A stretch of 64,000 bases of DNA, from positions 124,001 through 188,000 of the forward strand of contig NZ_SELD02000001.1 of the NCBI RefSeq assembly GCF_004923205.2. Reading direction: 5' to 3'. Positions within the stretch are counted from its first letter, which is position 1. Every line of letters starts with the position of its first letter. Position numbers and translations under genes: made by a program. The DNA comes from Paracoccus aeridis (GTDB taxonomy: Bacteria; Pseudomonadota; Alphaproteobacteria; Rhodobacterales; Rhodobacteraceae). This document shows, piece by piece, positions 1 through 8,815 of this stretch. The notes under the pieces are model-generated. The model was not told the origin of the DNA. It did not search any database and worked only from the letters and a program-made list of their open reading frames with translations.

Positions 1-59
1 GGCGCAGCCACGCCGTCCCCAGCCTGCTGGTGGAAGGGATGACCCTTGCCGGCAGCTGA
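1..59 (+). CDS. C-terminal end of a PmbA/TldD-family protease subunit (partial)
   Basis: Only the last 18 codons are in the window, read from base 3 and ending at TGA 57-59. The tail contains [12 protein letters not shown], which resembles the C-terminus of PmbA/TldD metalloprotease-family proteins of Alphaproteobacteria. The following CysQ-like gene starts inside this one at 46, a neighbourhood I associate with Rhodobacterales. The call rests on a very short tail plus context, so it is tentative. Confidence 0.45.
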   Translation, partial: RSHAVPSLLVEGMTLAGS

Positions 60-861
60 CCTGCCCCTGCTGGTCCGCGCGGCGCTGGACGCCGGGCCGA
101 TCGCGCTGCGGTTCTGGAAGAACGCCCCCCGCGCCTGGGACAAGGGCGGCACCGCCGGCCCGGTGACCGAGGCGGACCTCGCCGTCAACGAGCAGCTGGA
201 AGCCACCCTGCGCGCGGCCCGGCCGGATTACGGCTGGCTCAGCGAGGAAAGCGCGGACGACCCGGCGCGGCGCAGGGCGGAGCGCATCTTCATCGTCGAT
301 CCGATCGACGGCACGCGCGCGTTCATCGACGGGCAGGACGGGTTCTGCCACGCCATCGCCGTGGCCGAGCGGGGCCGCGTCACCGCCGCCGCCGTCTACC
401 TGCCGGCGCGCGACCTGATCTACGCCGCAAGCGTGGACGGACCGGCGACCCGGAACGGCGATCCCGTCAGACCGTCGGACACGGACCTTCCCGGCGCGCG
501 CGTCCTGACCAGCCGCGCCTCGCTCGACCCCGCGATGTGGCGCACCGACCGGCCGCCGCCGTTCCGGCGCGAGTTCCGCCCCTCGATCGCCTGGCGGCTG
601 TGCCTTGCCGCCGAGGGGCGCTTCGACGCGGCGCTGTCGCTCAGGCCCTGCTGGGAATGGGACGTGGCGGCCGCGAGCCTGATCGCCGCGCGCGCGGGCT
701 GCGTCGCCACCGACATGAACGGCGGCGCCCTGCGCTTCAATTCGGCCGCCGCGCAGGTCGCGGGGGTGGTGGTCGCCGGGCCGCGCCTTCACGGGGCGAT
801 CATGGGCGCGCGGCGGCTCGCCGAACCCGCAGACCCGCCCGAAGGAGAGGAGGTCGCATGA
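46..861 (+). CDS. cysQ: Inositol monophosphatase family protein, CysQ-like 3'(2'),5'-bisphosphate nucleotidase
   Basis: This 271-residue Mg-dependent phosphatase belongs to the inositol monophosphatase/FIG superfamily. Visible motifs are the metal-binding WLSEES near residue 66, [12 protein letters not shown] near residue 85, and the C-terminal [12 protein letters not shown] near residue 205. The spacing fits CysQ, which converts 3'-phosphoadenosine 5'-phosphate to AMP during sulfate assimilation, but inositol-1-phosphatase activity cannot be excluded. The start is taken as TTG at 46, inside the end of the upstream gene, because it gives the usual N-terminus; no later start precedes the first conserved helix. 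It overlaps the next gene by 4 nt (ATGA), so the two are probably translationally coupled. Confidence 0.75.
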   Translation: MPAADLPLLVRAALDAGPIALRFWKNAPRAWDKGGTAGPVTEADLAVNEQLEATLRAARPDYGWLSEESADDPARRRAERIFIVDPIDGTRAFIDGQDGFCHAIAVAERGRVTAAAVYLPARDLIYAASVDGPATRNGDPVRPSDTDLPGARVLTSRASLDPAMWRTDRPPPFRREFRPSIAWRLCLAAEGRFDAALSLRPCWEWDVAAASLIAARAGCVATDMNGGALRFNSAAAQVAGVVVAGPRLHGAIMGARRLAEPADPPEGEEVA

Positions 862-1403
862 CCCGCTTGCCCATTGGTGAGCTCGACCGCATCGCCGATG
901 CGATCACCTTCCACCCCGAAACGGCCGAGGCGCGGGCCTTGCGGCAGGCGTTGGGGCGGTTCGCCACCGGCGTGACGGTCGTCACCGTTGCCGGGCCGGA
1001 CGGGCCGACGGGGATGACGGTGAACAGCTTCACCAGCGTCTCGCTGGATCCGCCGCTTCTGCTGTGGTGCCCGGCGCGCAGCTCGTCCCGCCACGACGCC
1101 TTCGCGCGGGCGCAGGCCTTCGCGGTGCACGTGCTGGGGGCCGAGCAGTTGGACCTGTGCCTGCGCTTCACCCGCGGCGGCGAGGGGTTTGCGGGGTTGG
1201 AGGACATCGCGAACGCCGAGGGCGTGCCGGTCATCGCCGGGGTCGCCGCGCGGTTTGACTGCGTCCGCCACGCCGCGCATGAAGGGGGCGACCACACGGT
1301 CGTGATCGGGCAGGTGGCGCGGGTGACGGTCGGCGGGCCCGACGATCACCCGCTGGTCTTCGCCGCGGGCCGGTTCGGAACGTTCCAGCCCGACGACCGA
1401 TAG
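858..1403 (+). CDS. Flavin reductase family protein (FMN-binding split barrel)
   Basis: This 181-residue protein carries the flavin reductase signature: FATGVTVVT near residue 35, then [18 protein letters not shown] near residue 55. Members use NADH or NADPH to reduce FMN and often supply reduced flavin to a partner monooxygenase. No monooxygenase is adjacent, so the partner is unknown. The ATG at 858 overlaps the cysQ stop in ATGA, preceded by a strong GGAGAGGAGG site; an in-frame extension upstream lies antisense-like within cysQ and was discarded. The gene ends 9 nt before the convergent pqiC stop. Confidence 0.85.
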   Translation: MTRLPIGELDRIADAITFHPETAEARALRQALGRFATGVTVVTVAGPDGPTGMTVNSFTSVSLDPPLLLWCPARSSSRHDAFARAQAFAVHVLGAEQLDLCLRFTRGGEGFAGLEDIANAEGVPVIAGVAARFDCVRHAAHEGGDHTVVIGQVARVTVGGPDDHPLVFAAGRFGTFQPDDR

Positions 1404-1412
1404 GGCAGCCCG

Positions 1413-2171
1413 TCACGCGGCCGGTTCGACCGCGATCACGTCGTTGTCGCCGGGCAGCGGTTCCAGTTCCGGAAGCGGCGGCAGGGGGGCGAGGTCGAAC
1501 GAGAACCCGGTGTCCGCCGGGGCCGATGTCGCGATGGTGTCGCCCGGGCCGCCCAGGACGGCGATCTGCGCTGCAAGCCGCGCGATCGCGGCGTTCTGCG
1601 CCGCGGCGATCTCGGCCGGGGAAGCCGGGCTGCGGCGCGCTGCCCCGCCGCCAAGGCCCAGGCTGCTCGACGCCCGCTTTTCCGCCACCGGCAGCGGCAC
1701 CTGGATGTCGAACATGCGCGCATGGTTCGCCGCGCCCGAGCTTTCGTTCGACACGTAGTAGGCGCCCTTCAGGCGGTAGATGCCGTTCAGCTGCGCAAGC
1801 GCGGTTTCCACCCGCACCTCGACCCGGCGGCGGGGCGGCTCGGCCAGGGGCCACGGCTCGGCGATGACGGTCGCGCCCGACATCTCGGTGATGGACCGGG
1901 CGAGGGTCAGCGTGAAGGCGCGTTCGGGGTTGTCGGCCCACAGCGTCCGGGTGTTCGACCGCACCGCGCCGTCGGGCGTCTGCCAGGCGACCTCGCCCGA
2001 CAGCACATAGGCCGGCAGCGACACGTCGCGCAGTTCGGCGGTGCCGAGATTGTTGCCGACGCGGGTTCCCGCGGCCGGCGGGTTGATCAGGTAGCGTTCG
2101 ACCCGTTCCGGGTTGGAACAGCCCGCGAGCGCCGCCGCGGCGGCCAGGATGAGGGTCAGGCCATGACGCAT
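1413..2171 (-). CDS. pqiC: PqiC-family ABC-type transport auxiliary lipoprotein
   Basis: This 252-residue outer-membrane-type lipoprotein has a signal peptide ending in the lipobox LAGC (Cys about residue 18) followed by the PqiC/YmbA domain, with an early PERVERYLI strand. In Escherichia coli, PqiC docks the PqiB MCE tunnel at the outer membrane. It is the last gene of pqiA-pqiA-pqiB-pqiC, starting 2 nt after the pqiB stop. The C-terminal third is rich in Ala and Pro and looks poorly ordered. Confidence 0.85.
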   Translation of the reverse strand: MRHGLTLILAAAAALAGCSNPERVERYLINPPAAGTRVGNNLGTAELRDVSLPAYVLSGEVAWQTPDGAVRSNTRTLWADNPERAFTLTLARSITEMSGATVIAEPWPLAEPPRRRVEVRVETALAQLNGIYRLKGAYYVSNESSGAANHARMFDIQVPLPVAEKRASSSLGLGGGAARRSPASPAEIAAAQNAAIARLAAQIAVLGGPGDTIATSAPADTGFSFDLAPLPPLPELEPLPGDNDVIAVEPAA

Positions 2172-2173
2172 GT

Positions 2174-4615
2174 CTATCGTCCCAGGATGAAGGCGCGCGG
2201 GTTGCGCTCGATGGAGTTGGACAGGCTGCCGAAGGATTCGGCCGCCCGCCGCAGGGTCCGCAGCGTGTTGACCAGTTCCGTCTGGAACGCGCCGCGGTCG
2301 CCGAACGACGAGATCACGCTTTCCCCGCGCGCCGCCAGCGCCTGGAAGCGCTGCGACAGGGCCGGCAGGGTGTTCGCCGCGACGGCGACCTGGTCCATCG
2401 CCCGGCGGGCCGATGCGAGCGCGGCGTTCAGGCTGCCGGCGGCGTTGCCGTCGCGCAGGTCGTTGAGCAGCCCCGACGCGGCTTGCAGCGTGTCCGACAG
2501 GTTGCGCGGCAGCTGCGCGGCGTCTTCCGTTCCCAGCATGGCGCGCAGGTCGGCGATCAGCCCCTTGGCTTCGGCGCTGATGCCCGCGAAGTCGAATTCG
2601 TCGACCGAGGCCGCCGCGGCGTCGAGGCTGTCCACCATCCCGGGAATGTCCGCCGCCGCCTCGTTCACCGACGCGAAGGCGGCGGTGGCGTTGTCCAGCG
2701 CCTGCGTCAGCCTGGTCGCGGCCTGGTTGGCGCGCAGGTCGCCCGCGAGCCCGCCGATGCTGTCGGCAGCCGTGCCGATGTTCGTGACGGTCGTGGAGAT
2801 CTGGCCGGGCAGGGCGCGGGCCGCGTCGGTGCCGATCACGGCGCGCACGTCCGCCAGCGCCGCGCGCATGTCGGTGGCGATGGCCGCGAAGTCCACGCCG
2901 CTGACCGAGGCCGAGGCGCGGTCCAGCTGCTCGACGATCGCGGGCACGCGGTCTGCCGTCGCGTTCAGCTTGGTGACGAGCTGGTCAGCCTGCGCCGTGG
3001 CGCGGCTGACATTGGCCACCGTGCCCGAGGCGCGAAGCTCCTCGACGGCGGTGCGGAGCTCGGTCATCGTGACCTGCGCCTCGTCGATGGTGCGGCGCAG
3101 CGATTGCGGGATCGCGCGCGTGTCCTGCGAACTCGCCACGGCGGTGATGCTGTTCATCATGTCGGTCGCGGACTTCACGAGCTCTTCCAGCTTGAGACCG
3201 CCGACGCGGCTGAGGAAGCCCTGCGCCGTCGTCGAGATGTCGGACAGGTCCGCGGGCGCCGTCGGCAGGATCGGGTAGGGCTGGGCGCTGGCTGCCACCT
3301 GCGCGGGCGGGGCGTCGGGAAGCTCGACCAGCTCCACCATCAGCGAGGTGCCGAAGAAACCCGCGCCGGTGACGCGGGCGCGCAGCCCCTCGGCCACGCG
3401 CTGGGTCAGGAAGGCCAGCGCCGCATCGGGGCCGGCATCGTCGCCAAGGCCCATGCGCTGCGGCGACACAGCGATGGTGATGTCCTGCGCGGTCGGTCCG
3501 GGCGCGCCGTTCGCGCCCTGCAGCTGCCGCACGGCCAAGTTCGTGACCCGGCCGACGCTCAGCCCCTCGTACTGGACGTCGGCTCCTTCCGTCAGGCCGC
3601 GCACGGCGTCGGACAGCAGCAGGGTCAGCCGCAGCTCGTCCTGCGGCGAGCCCGAGAAAAGCTGCGTCTGCGCGGCGTCCTGGTTGGGGTACAGCTGGAA
3701 GACATGCCCCGCCTCGACCTTGTCGCCGCCGGAGCTCAGCGTGGCGAACTCGGCCCCGCCCTGCAGGAGCGAGGTGACCGAGGTGACGTTCAGCTGCACG
3801 CCTTGCGGGCCAAGGCCGACGCTGAACCCCGAGACGTCCCAGAACACGGTCGCCGTCGTGAGCCGCTCATCATGCGGCGCCTCGACGAAGACGTCGGCCA
3901 GCACCGTCTCGTCGCGGTCGGCAAGGCGCAGGTTCTGCATCCGCCCGACCGGCAGGCCGCGGTAGTAGATGGGGGCGCCCTCGCTCATCCCGGTGGCGTT
4001 GTCGCCGGCCAGCACCACCCAGGTGCCGCGTTCGTTGCTGCGCGTCAGGGGCGGGCGTTCCAGGCCGGTGTGGATGGTCTCGGTCGCAGGGCCTTCCTCG
4101 TCGTCCCAGAACCCCTCGATGAAGGCCCCGGTCAGCACCGTGTCGAGCCGCGAGATGCCCTGCGTGGACACCTGCGGCCGGACGATCCAGAACTCGGCGT
4201 CGTCGTCGATGTACTGCGCGACCTCCTCGGCCACGCGGATGTCCACGATCACGCGCTGCAGGTCCGAGGTGAAGCGCACCGCACCGACCTGGCCCACCGG
4301 GATCTCGCGAAAGCGCAGCTGAGTCTCGCCCGGCGTGATCCCTGTGGCGTCGGCGAACGCCACCGACACCAGCGTGCCGCGCCCGTTATAGGCGTTCCAC
4401 CCCAGCGCGAGCGTCACGACCAGCGCGACGAACGGCACCAGCCAGATCAGCGACACGCCCGCCCGCGCGGCCCGCGCCGCCGTCCGCCGCACCGGGCTGG
4501 CGGGGCGAAGCGGCCCCTGGCCGCTCGGGGGCGGGCTGGTGGGCGGGGTCGGGTTGGGGGTGGGGGTCGGGTCGGGCGAAGATGCGGGCGTGCGATCCGG
4601 CGGCGTGTCGGTCAT
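2174..4615 (-). CDS. pqiB: PqiB-like MCE (MlaD) domain protein, intermembrane transport
   Basis: This 813-residue MCE protein is predicted to form the periplasm-spanning lipid tunnel of the Pqi system. The N-terminus has a Pro/Thr-rich cytoplasmic tail (about residues 8-40) and one membrane helix near residues 60-80. Three MCE domains follow, each with the pattern G(I/M/L)(T/S)xGxxxxxxxxPVG or SVG (near residues 95, 215 and 330). After about residue 480 the chain is a long helical, Ala-rich region with repeated SVxGVDFA/SVDEFDFA-type segments. E. coli PqiB is about 546 residues, so the extra length lies mostly in this tail. The ATG at 4615 overlaps the pqiA stop (ATGA); an upstream in-frame extension lies inside pqiA and is not used. 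Confidence 0.88.
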   Translation of the reverse strand: MTDTPPDRTPASSPDPTPTPNPTPPTSPPPSGQGPLRPASPVRRTAARAARAGVSLIWLVPFVALVVTLALGWNAYNGRGTLVSVAFADATGITPGETQLRFREIPVGQVGAVRFTSDLQRVIVDIRVAEEVAQYIDDDAEFWIVRPQVSTQGISRLDTVLTGAFIEGFWDDEEGPATETIHTGLERPPLTRSNERGTWVVLAGDNATGMSEGAPIYYRGLPVGRMQNLRLADRDETVLADVFVEAPHDERLTTATVFWDVSGFSVGLGPQGVQLNVTSVTSLLQGGAEFATLSSGGDKVEAGHVFQLYPNQDAAQTQLFSGSPQDELRLTLLLSDAVRGLTEGADVQYEGLSVGRVTNLAVRQLQGANGAPGPTAQDITIAVSPQRMGLGDDAGPDAALAFLTQRVAEGLRARVTGAGFFGTSLMVELVELPDAPPAQVAASAQPYPILPTAPADLSDISTTAQGFLSRVGGLKLEELVKSATDMMNSITAVASSQDTRAIPQSLRRTIDEAQVTMTELRTAVEELRASGTVANVSRATAQADQLVTKLNATADRVPAIVEQLDRASASVSGVDFAAIATDMRAALADVRAVIGTDAARALPGQISTTVTNIGTAADSIGGLAGDLRANQAATRLTQALDNATAAFASVNEAAADIPGMVDSLDAAAASVDEFDFAGISAEAKGLIADLRAMLGTEDAAQLPRNLSDTLQAASGLLNDLRDGNAAGSLNAALASARRAMDQVAVAANTLPALSQRFQALAARGESVISSFGDRGAFQTELVNTLRTLRRAAESFGSLSNSIERNPRAFILGR

Positions 4616-5355
4616 CCAGGGGTCCTGTCCTTGCGGCCGCGCAACGGCAGGCCGCGCCAGATCAACCGCGGGTCGAAGCTTTGCGCCGAAACCATCGTGA
4701 AGGCAACGGACAGCGCGAAGCACACCGCCGCCGGGCCGGGATGGATCGAGGCGACGAAGCCCAGCTGCACCAGCGCCGACAGGATCGCCACCACGAACAC
4801 GTCGATCATCGACCAGCGGCCGATGAACTCGATCACCTCGAACACCTTCAGCCGCGTATGGGCCGCCTCATGGGTGGCGGGCCTGCCCGCGACGACCGCG
4901 AGCCACGCGATCGCGCCGAACTTGATCAGCGGAACGATGACGGAGGCCACGAACACGATCGCCGCGACCCCGTAGTTGCCATAGTGGATGAGCTCGATCA
5001 CGCCGCCCAGGATGGTGGCCTCGGCCGAGGCGCCGATGCCCGCGAAGGTTTCCGTCTTCAGCATGGGCATGAGGTTGGCGGGAACGTAGCAGATCAGCCC
5101 GGCCGCGAGCCAGGCCCAGACCGCCTGCAGCCCCTTGCGGTCGGGCGGGTGCAGGGTCGCGCCGCAGCGGTCGCAGATCTCGTGCCCCGAGGGCCAGACC
5201 CGCCCGCAGCTGCGGCAACCCACGAGGTTCGCCCGGTGCGCGGTCAGCAGGGGCGCGTGGTCGGCCACGTCGCCGCCGCCGGCGTGACCAGGGGCGTGAC
5301 CGGACGAGTGGCCGGCCACGTGACCGGCCGCTGCGGCCGCGGCAGGGCGGTTCAT
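4612..5355 (-). CDS. pqiA: PqiA-family membrane protein, second (C-terminal-like) half
   Basis: This 247-residue inner-membrane protein has a Gly/His-rich N-terminus (repeated GHxxGH), a zinc-ribbon-like pair CRSC and CDRC near residues 45-65, and four predicted membrane helices with the PqiA landmarks ANLMPML and RWSMIDVFV. The E. coli PqiA protein holds two such domains in one chain; here they are separate genes. The start ATG at 5355 overlaps the preceding pqiA stop (ATGA), and the stop overlaps the pqiB start in the same way, so the four pqi genes form one tightly coupled operon. Confidence 0.85.
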   Translation of the reverse strand: MNRPAAAAAAGHVAGHSSGHAPGHAGGGDVADHAPLLTAHRANLVGCRSCGRVWPSGHEICDRCGATLHPPDRKGLQAVWAWLAAGLICYVPANLMPMLKTETFAGIGASAEATILGGVIELIHYGNYGVAAIVFVASVIVPLIKFGAIAWLAVVAGRPATHEAAHTRLKVFEVIEFIGRWSMIDVFVVAILSALVQLGFVASIHPGPAAVCFALSVAFTMVSAQSFDPRLIWRGLPLRGRKDRTPG

Positions 5356-6107
5356 CCGCGCGCCCCGACGCTTGCCCCGACGCTCGCCCCGCCGCTCGCC
5401 GCCGGAACCCGGCCCGCCGATGTGGCCTCGGCGCGACTCGCGGGCACGACCTCGCGCCCGTCGGTCCGGACGCCCTGATCCTCGAGCGCGTCCCAGATCG
5501 TGGCCGAACTGGTGTAGATGCGACTCGCCAGCCCCACCAGGATCAGCGCGCAGAAGGCCCAGAACGCCGGTCCCATGTGCAGCGAGGCAAGCCCGCCTAC
5601 CTTCACGAGCGCGACCGCCGTGCCGATGATGAAGATCTCTGCCATGGACCACGGGCGCATGATCTCGGACGCGCGGAACGCCGGCGCGGCATAGCGGGCG
5701 GGCCGGCGGCCCATCGCCATCGGCATCAGCGTGTAGACCAGCAGCAGGGCCCGCATGACCGGAAGCGCCACGATGAACACGATGACGGCCACGGTCAGCG
5801 GGATCATCCACCCGTGCGAGAACGCGAGCGCGACCCCGAACAGCGAGGTGTCGTTGCCGAACCCCATCCGCGAGATCTGCAGGAACGGAAAGAACGTCGC
5901 CGCGATCATCAGGACGACCTGCGTCAGCGACAGCGCGACGATGCGCGTGAACGCCCCCTCGCGCGGCCGCGCCAGCACGGTGTTGCAGCGCACGCAGCGG
6001 GCGACCTCGCCCGACAGCAGCTCCTCCTCGATATGGAGCGCGTCGCAGCGCGGGCAGGCCAGAAGCCCCGCGCCGGTCGTCAGGTCGTATTGGCCCTCGA
6101 TCAGCAT
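5352..6107 (-). CDS. pqiA: PqiA-family membrane protein, first (N-terminal-like) half
   Basis: This is the first gene of the pqi operon, about 251 residues. It has two CxxC pairs (CPRCDAL and CVRCN) near residues 15-40, then four membrane segments with RPWSMAEIFIIG, the equivalent of the RWSMIDVF signature in the next gene. The tail after about residue 215 is Ala/Gly-rich with GASVGASVGA repeats. I placed the start at ATG 6107 because MLIEGQYDL leads straight into the CxxC region; starts at 6206 or 6152 would add up to 33 residues without recognisable homology. The gene is divergent from the GMC oxidoreductase. Confidence 0.8.
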   Translation of the reverse strand: MLIEGQYDLTTGAGLLACPRCDALHIEEELLSGEVARCVRCNTVLARPREGAFTRIVALSLTQVVLMIAATFFPFLQISRMGFGNDTSLFGVALAFSHGWMIPLTVAVIVFIVALPVMRALLLVYTLMPMAMGRRPARYAAPAFRASEIMRPWSMAEIFIIGTAVALVKVGGLASLHMGPAFWAFCALILVGLASRIYTSSATIWDALEDQGVRTDGREVVPASRAEATSAGRVPAASGGASVGASVGARG

Positions 6108-6295
6108 GGCGCCAACATAGACCGCCCCTGCCGCCGCACAAGTCCGCGCCATCGCTGCGGACGCAGCGGCGCGGGCGGGCTGCCGGAATTGTGACATCCC
6201 CATCACGGGCGAGCCGCCGCAGGTGCCGTGCCGCCGCCCTTGTGCCCGGTGGACGCGCTGCTAGCATCGCCTCGATCCGGGGAGGGGTGCTGGAA

Positions 6296-7888
6296 TTGGA
6301 CTACGACGTCGTCATCGCGGGCGCGGGCAGCGCCGGCTGCGTGCTGGCCGCCCGCCTGTCGGAAAACCCCCGCATCCGCGTCCTGCTGGTCGAAGCGGGG
6401 GGACGGGACAACTACCACTGGATCCACGTCCCGATCGGCTATCTGTACTGCATCGGCAACCCGCGCACCGACTGGATGTACAAGACCGCGCCCGAGCCGA
6501 ACCTGGGCGGGCGCGAGCTTCTGTACCCGCGCGGGCGGGTCCTCGGGGGCAGCAGTTCGATCAACGGGATGCTGTATGTCCGCGGACAGGCCGCCGACTA
6601 TGACGGCTGGCGGCAGGCGGGCTGCACGGGCTGGGGCTGGGACGACGTGGCGCCCCTGTTCCGCAAGTCCGAGGACTATTTCGCCGGCGCCTCGGAACAC
6701 CACGGCGCGGGCGGCCCCTGGCGGATCGAGAAGCAGCGCCTGCGCTGGGACATCCTCGACGACTGGGCCCGCGCCGCCGAGGTCGCGGGCATCCCCTGCG
6801 TGGACGACTTCAACACCGGCGACAACGAGGGCGTGGGCTATTTCAAGGTGAGCCAGAAGGGCGGCTGGCGCGTCTCGGCCGCGCGGTCGTTCCTCAGGCC
6901 GGCGATGAAGCGGCCGAACCTCACCGTGATGACCGGCCGCCAGGTCCGCCGCGTCGTGTTCGAGGGCCGGCGCGCCGTGGGGCTGGAACTGTCCGCGGAC
7001 GGCGGGTCCGAAATCGTGCGCGGCGGGCGGGTCGTGCTGTCTGCGGGGGCGGTCGGCACGCCGCAGATCCTGCAGCTGTCCGGCGTGGGGCCCGGCGCGC
7101 TGCTGCAGGACATGGGGATCCCGGTCCTGCGCGACGCGCCCGTGGGCGAGAACCTGCAGGATCACCTGCAGATTCGCTGCGCGTGGAAGGTGACGGGCGC
7201 GCGGACGCTGAACCAGCTCGCGCGCGGCTGGTGGGGCAAGGGGATGATCGGGGCCGAGTACCTGCTGCGCCGCACCGGCCCGATGAGCATGGCGCCCAGC
7301 CAGCTCGGCGCCTTCGCCCGCTCGTCCCCCGACGTGGCGACGCCGGACCTCGAATGGCACGTCCAGCCCCTGAGCCTCGAGGCGTTCGGACAGGCCCTGC
7401 ACGACTTCCCGGCGATCACGGCCAGCGTCGTGCCGCTGCGCCCGGAAAGCCGCGGCCACGTCCGCATCACGTCGCCCGACGCGAGCGACGCGCCGCGAAT
7501 CGCGCCGAACTACCTTTCGACCCCGGGCGACCGGCTGACGGCCGCGCGCGCGATCCGCATGACCCGCCGGATCATGCGGCAGGAGCCGCTGGCGCGGTAC
7601 CGCCCCGAGGAGTTCAAGCCGGGCGGCGACGTTGACGGCGACGAGGCGCTGGCGGATGCGGCCGGCCGGATCGGGTCCACGATCTTCCACCCCGTGGGGA
7701 CCGCGCGGATGGGGGCCGATCCGGGGTCCGTAGTCGATCCTTCGCTGCGCGTGCGCGGGATCGAGGGGCTGCGGGTCGTCGATGCCTCGATCATGCCGAC
7801 GATCACCTCGGGCAACACCAATGCGCCCACGATCATGATCGCCGAGAAGGCCGCCATGCTGATCGCGGACGAACTGCGCGGCATTTGA
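6296..7888 (+). CDS. GMC-family oxidoreductase, choline/alcohol dehydrogenase-like
   Basis: This 530-residue FAD enzyme has the N-terminal dinucleotide fold GAGSAGCVLAARLSE at residues 8-22, the GMC signature GRVLGGSSSINGMLY near residue 80, and the C-terminal catalytic region with FHPVGTARMG (active His) and SGNTNAPTIMIAEKAA (active Asn). The family oxidises alcohols such as choline or short aliphatic alcohols. No betaine genes are adjacent, so the substrate is open. The start is taken as TTG 6296, 8 nt after GGGGAGGGG, which gives MDYDVVIAGAG; GTG 6287 is an alternative. Longer in-frame starts would put about 30 basic residues in front of the Rossmann fold. Confidence 0.85.
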   Translation: MDYDVVIAGAGSAGCVLAARLSENPRIRVLLVEAGGRDNYHWIHVPIGYLYCIGNPRTDWMYKTAPEPNLGGRELLYPRGRVLGGSSSINGMLYVRGQAADYDGWRQAGCTGWGWDDVAPLFRKSEDYFAGASEHHGAGGPWRIEKQRLRWDILDDWARAAEVAGIPCVDDFNTGDNEGVGYFKVSQKGGWRVSAARSFLRPAMKRPNLTVMTGRQVRRVVFEGRRAVGLELSADGGSEIVRGGRVVLSAGAVGTPQILQLSGVGPGALLQDMGIPVLRDAPVGENLQDHLQIRCAWKVTGARTLNQLARGWWGKGMIGAEYLLRRTGPMSMAPSQLGAFARSSPDVATPDLEWHVQPLSLEAFGQALHDFPAITASVVPLRPESRGHVRITSPDASDAPRIAPNYLSTPGDRLTAARAIRMTRRIMRQEPLARYRPEEFKPGGDVDGDEALADAAGRIGSTIFHPVGTARMGADPGSVVDPSLRVRGIEGLRVVDASIMPTITSGNTNAPTIMIAEKAAMLIADELRGI

Positions 7889-7892
7889 CCTG

Positions 7893-7907
7893 TTAACCGC
7901 GCCTTGA
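7893..7907. promoter_or_regulatory. Candidate CtrA binding site upstream of motB
   Basis: The bases read TTAA, seven bases, TTGA. The CtrA consensus of Alphaproteobacteria is TTAA-N7-TTAA(C), so one base deviates. It lies about 50 bp upstream of the motB start, in the 68-bp gap after the GMC gene. CtrA control of flagellar genes is well known in Rhodobacterales, but the match is short and imperfect. Confidence 0.3.
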
Positions 7908-7956
7908 GGGCAGGCGTGATAGGCCGGACCCGAGCTCGGATCGGGAAGGCAGTCAC

Positions 7957-8733
7957 ATGGCGGGAAAAAACGTACCCACCGTCATCATCAGGCGCGGCGG
8001 CGACGTGGTCGCGGCCGGCCACCACGGCGGCGCCTGGAAGGTGGCCTACGCCGACTTCGTGACCGCGATGATGGCGTTCTTCCTGCTGATGTGGCTGCTG
8101 AACGCCACCACCGAAAAGCAGCGGCAGGGGCTGGCCGACTATTTCGACCCCACCGTGATCCAGACCCCGAACGGCGGCACCACCGGCGTGGACCCGGCCA
8201 CGACCGACCCGCTCGCGCCCCCCGACGCGACCGACGCGACCGATGCGAGCGACGCGGCGGCCGCCCGGGCGTTCGAGGAGATGGCGCGCCATGTCCAGGA
8301 CCGCCTGAACGGGTCGGGGGCCGAATCGATGCAGCGCACGAACATCCTGCGCCACGTCGTGACCCGCATGACGGACGAGGGGCTGGTGATCGAACTGGGC
8401 GACATTGCCGGGGCGCCGCTGTTCCAGGGCGACACGGCAGAGCCCGCGCCGGTGCTCGTGGACCTCGCGCAGATCGTGGCCGAGGTGCTGGGGCAGGTCC
8501 GCAACGACATCGCGATCGCCGGCCACGTCCGCAGCTTCCCACAGATGATGGTCGTGTCCCCGGTCTGGGCGCTGTCGGACGCGCGCGCCCACGCGGTGCG
8601 CGGCCTGATGCAGGCGGGGGGCTTCGACCCGGCGCGCATCCAGCGGGTGACGGCGCTGGCCGACCGCCGGCACCGCAACTCCAACCCCCTCGATCCCGCC
8701 AACAACCGGGTCGAGGTCATCCTGCTCCGCTGA
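7957..8733 (+). CDS. motB: MotB, flagellar motor stator protein
   Basis: This 258-residue stator protein anchors the proton channel to the peptidoglycan. A single membrane helix (about residues 27-49) contains the YADF motif, with Asp33 in the place of the essential proton-accepting Asp. A Pro/Asp/Ala/Thr linker with DATDATDASDA repeats follows. The C-terminus is an OmpA-like peptidoglycan-binding domain with LSDARAHAVR and the terminal NNRVEVILLR. No motA is in the window. It begins the flagellar block; the 82-nt gap to flgE holds a second CtrA-like site. Confidence 0.9.
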   Translation: MAGKNVPTVIIRRGGDVVAAGHHGGAWKVAYADFVTAMMAFFLLMWLLNATTEKQRQGLADYFDPTVIQTPNGGTTGVDPATTDPLAPPDATDATDASDAAAARAFEEMARHVQDRLNGSGAESMQRTNILRHVVTRMTDEGLVIELGDIAGAPLFQGDTAEPAPVLVDLAQIVAEVLGQVRNDIAIAGHVRSFPQMMVVSPVWALSDARAHAVRGLMQAGGFDPARIQRVTALADRRHRNSNPLDPANNRVEVILLR

Positions 8734-8753
8734 CCGGCCGACACCGGCCGCCG

Positions 8754-8768
8754 TTAGCCTGATCTTAA
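8754..8768. promoter_or_regulatory. Candidate CtrA binding site upstream of flgE
   Basis: The bases read TTAG, seven bases, TTAA, or TTAA-N7-CTAA on the other strand, one base off the CtrA consensus. It lies about 50 bp before the flgE start. Two sites of the same type, each with one mismatch and each in front of a flagellar transcription unit, support each other modestly. Confidence 0.3.
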
Positions 8769-8815
8769 GGCCTTTCGGTCACAGCTTCCACAACGCGACT
8801 CAACACGGGTGAACC

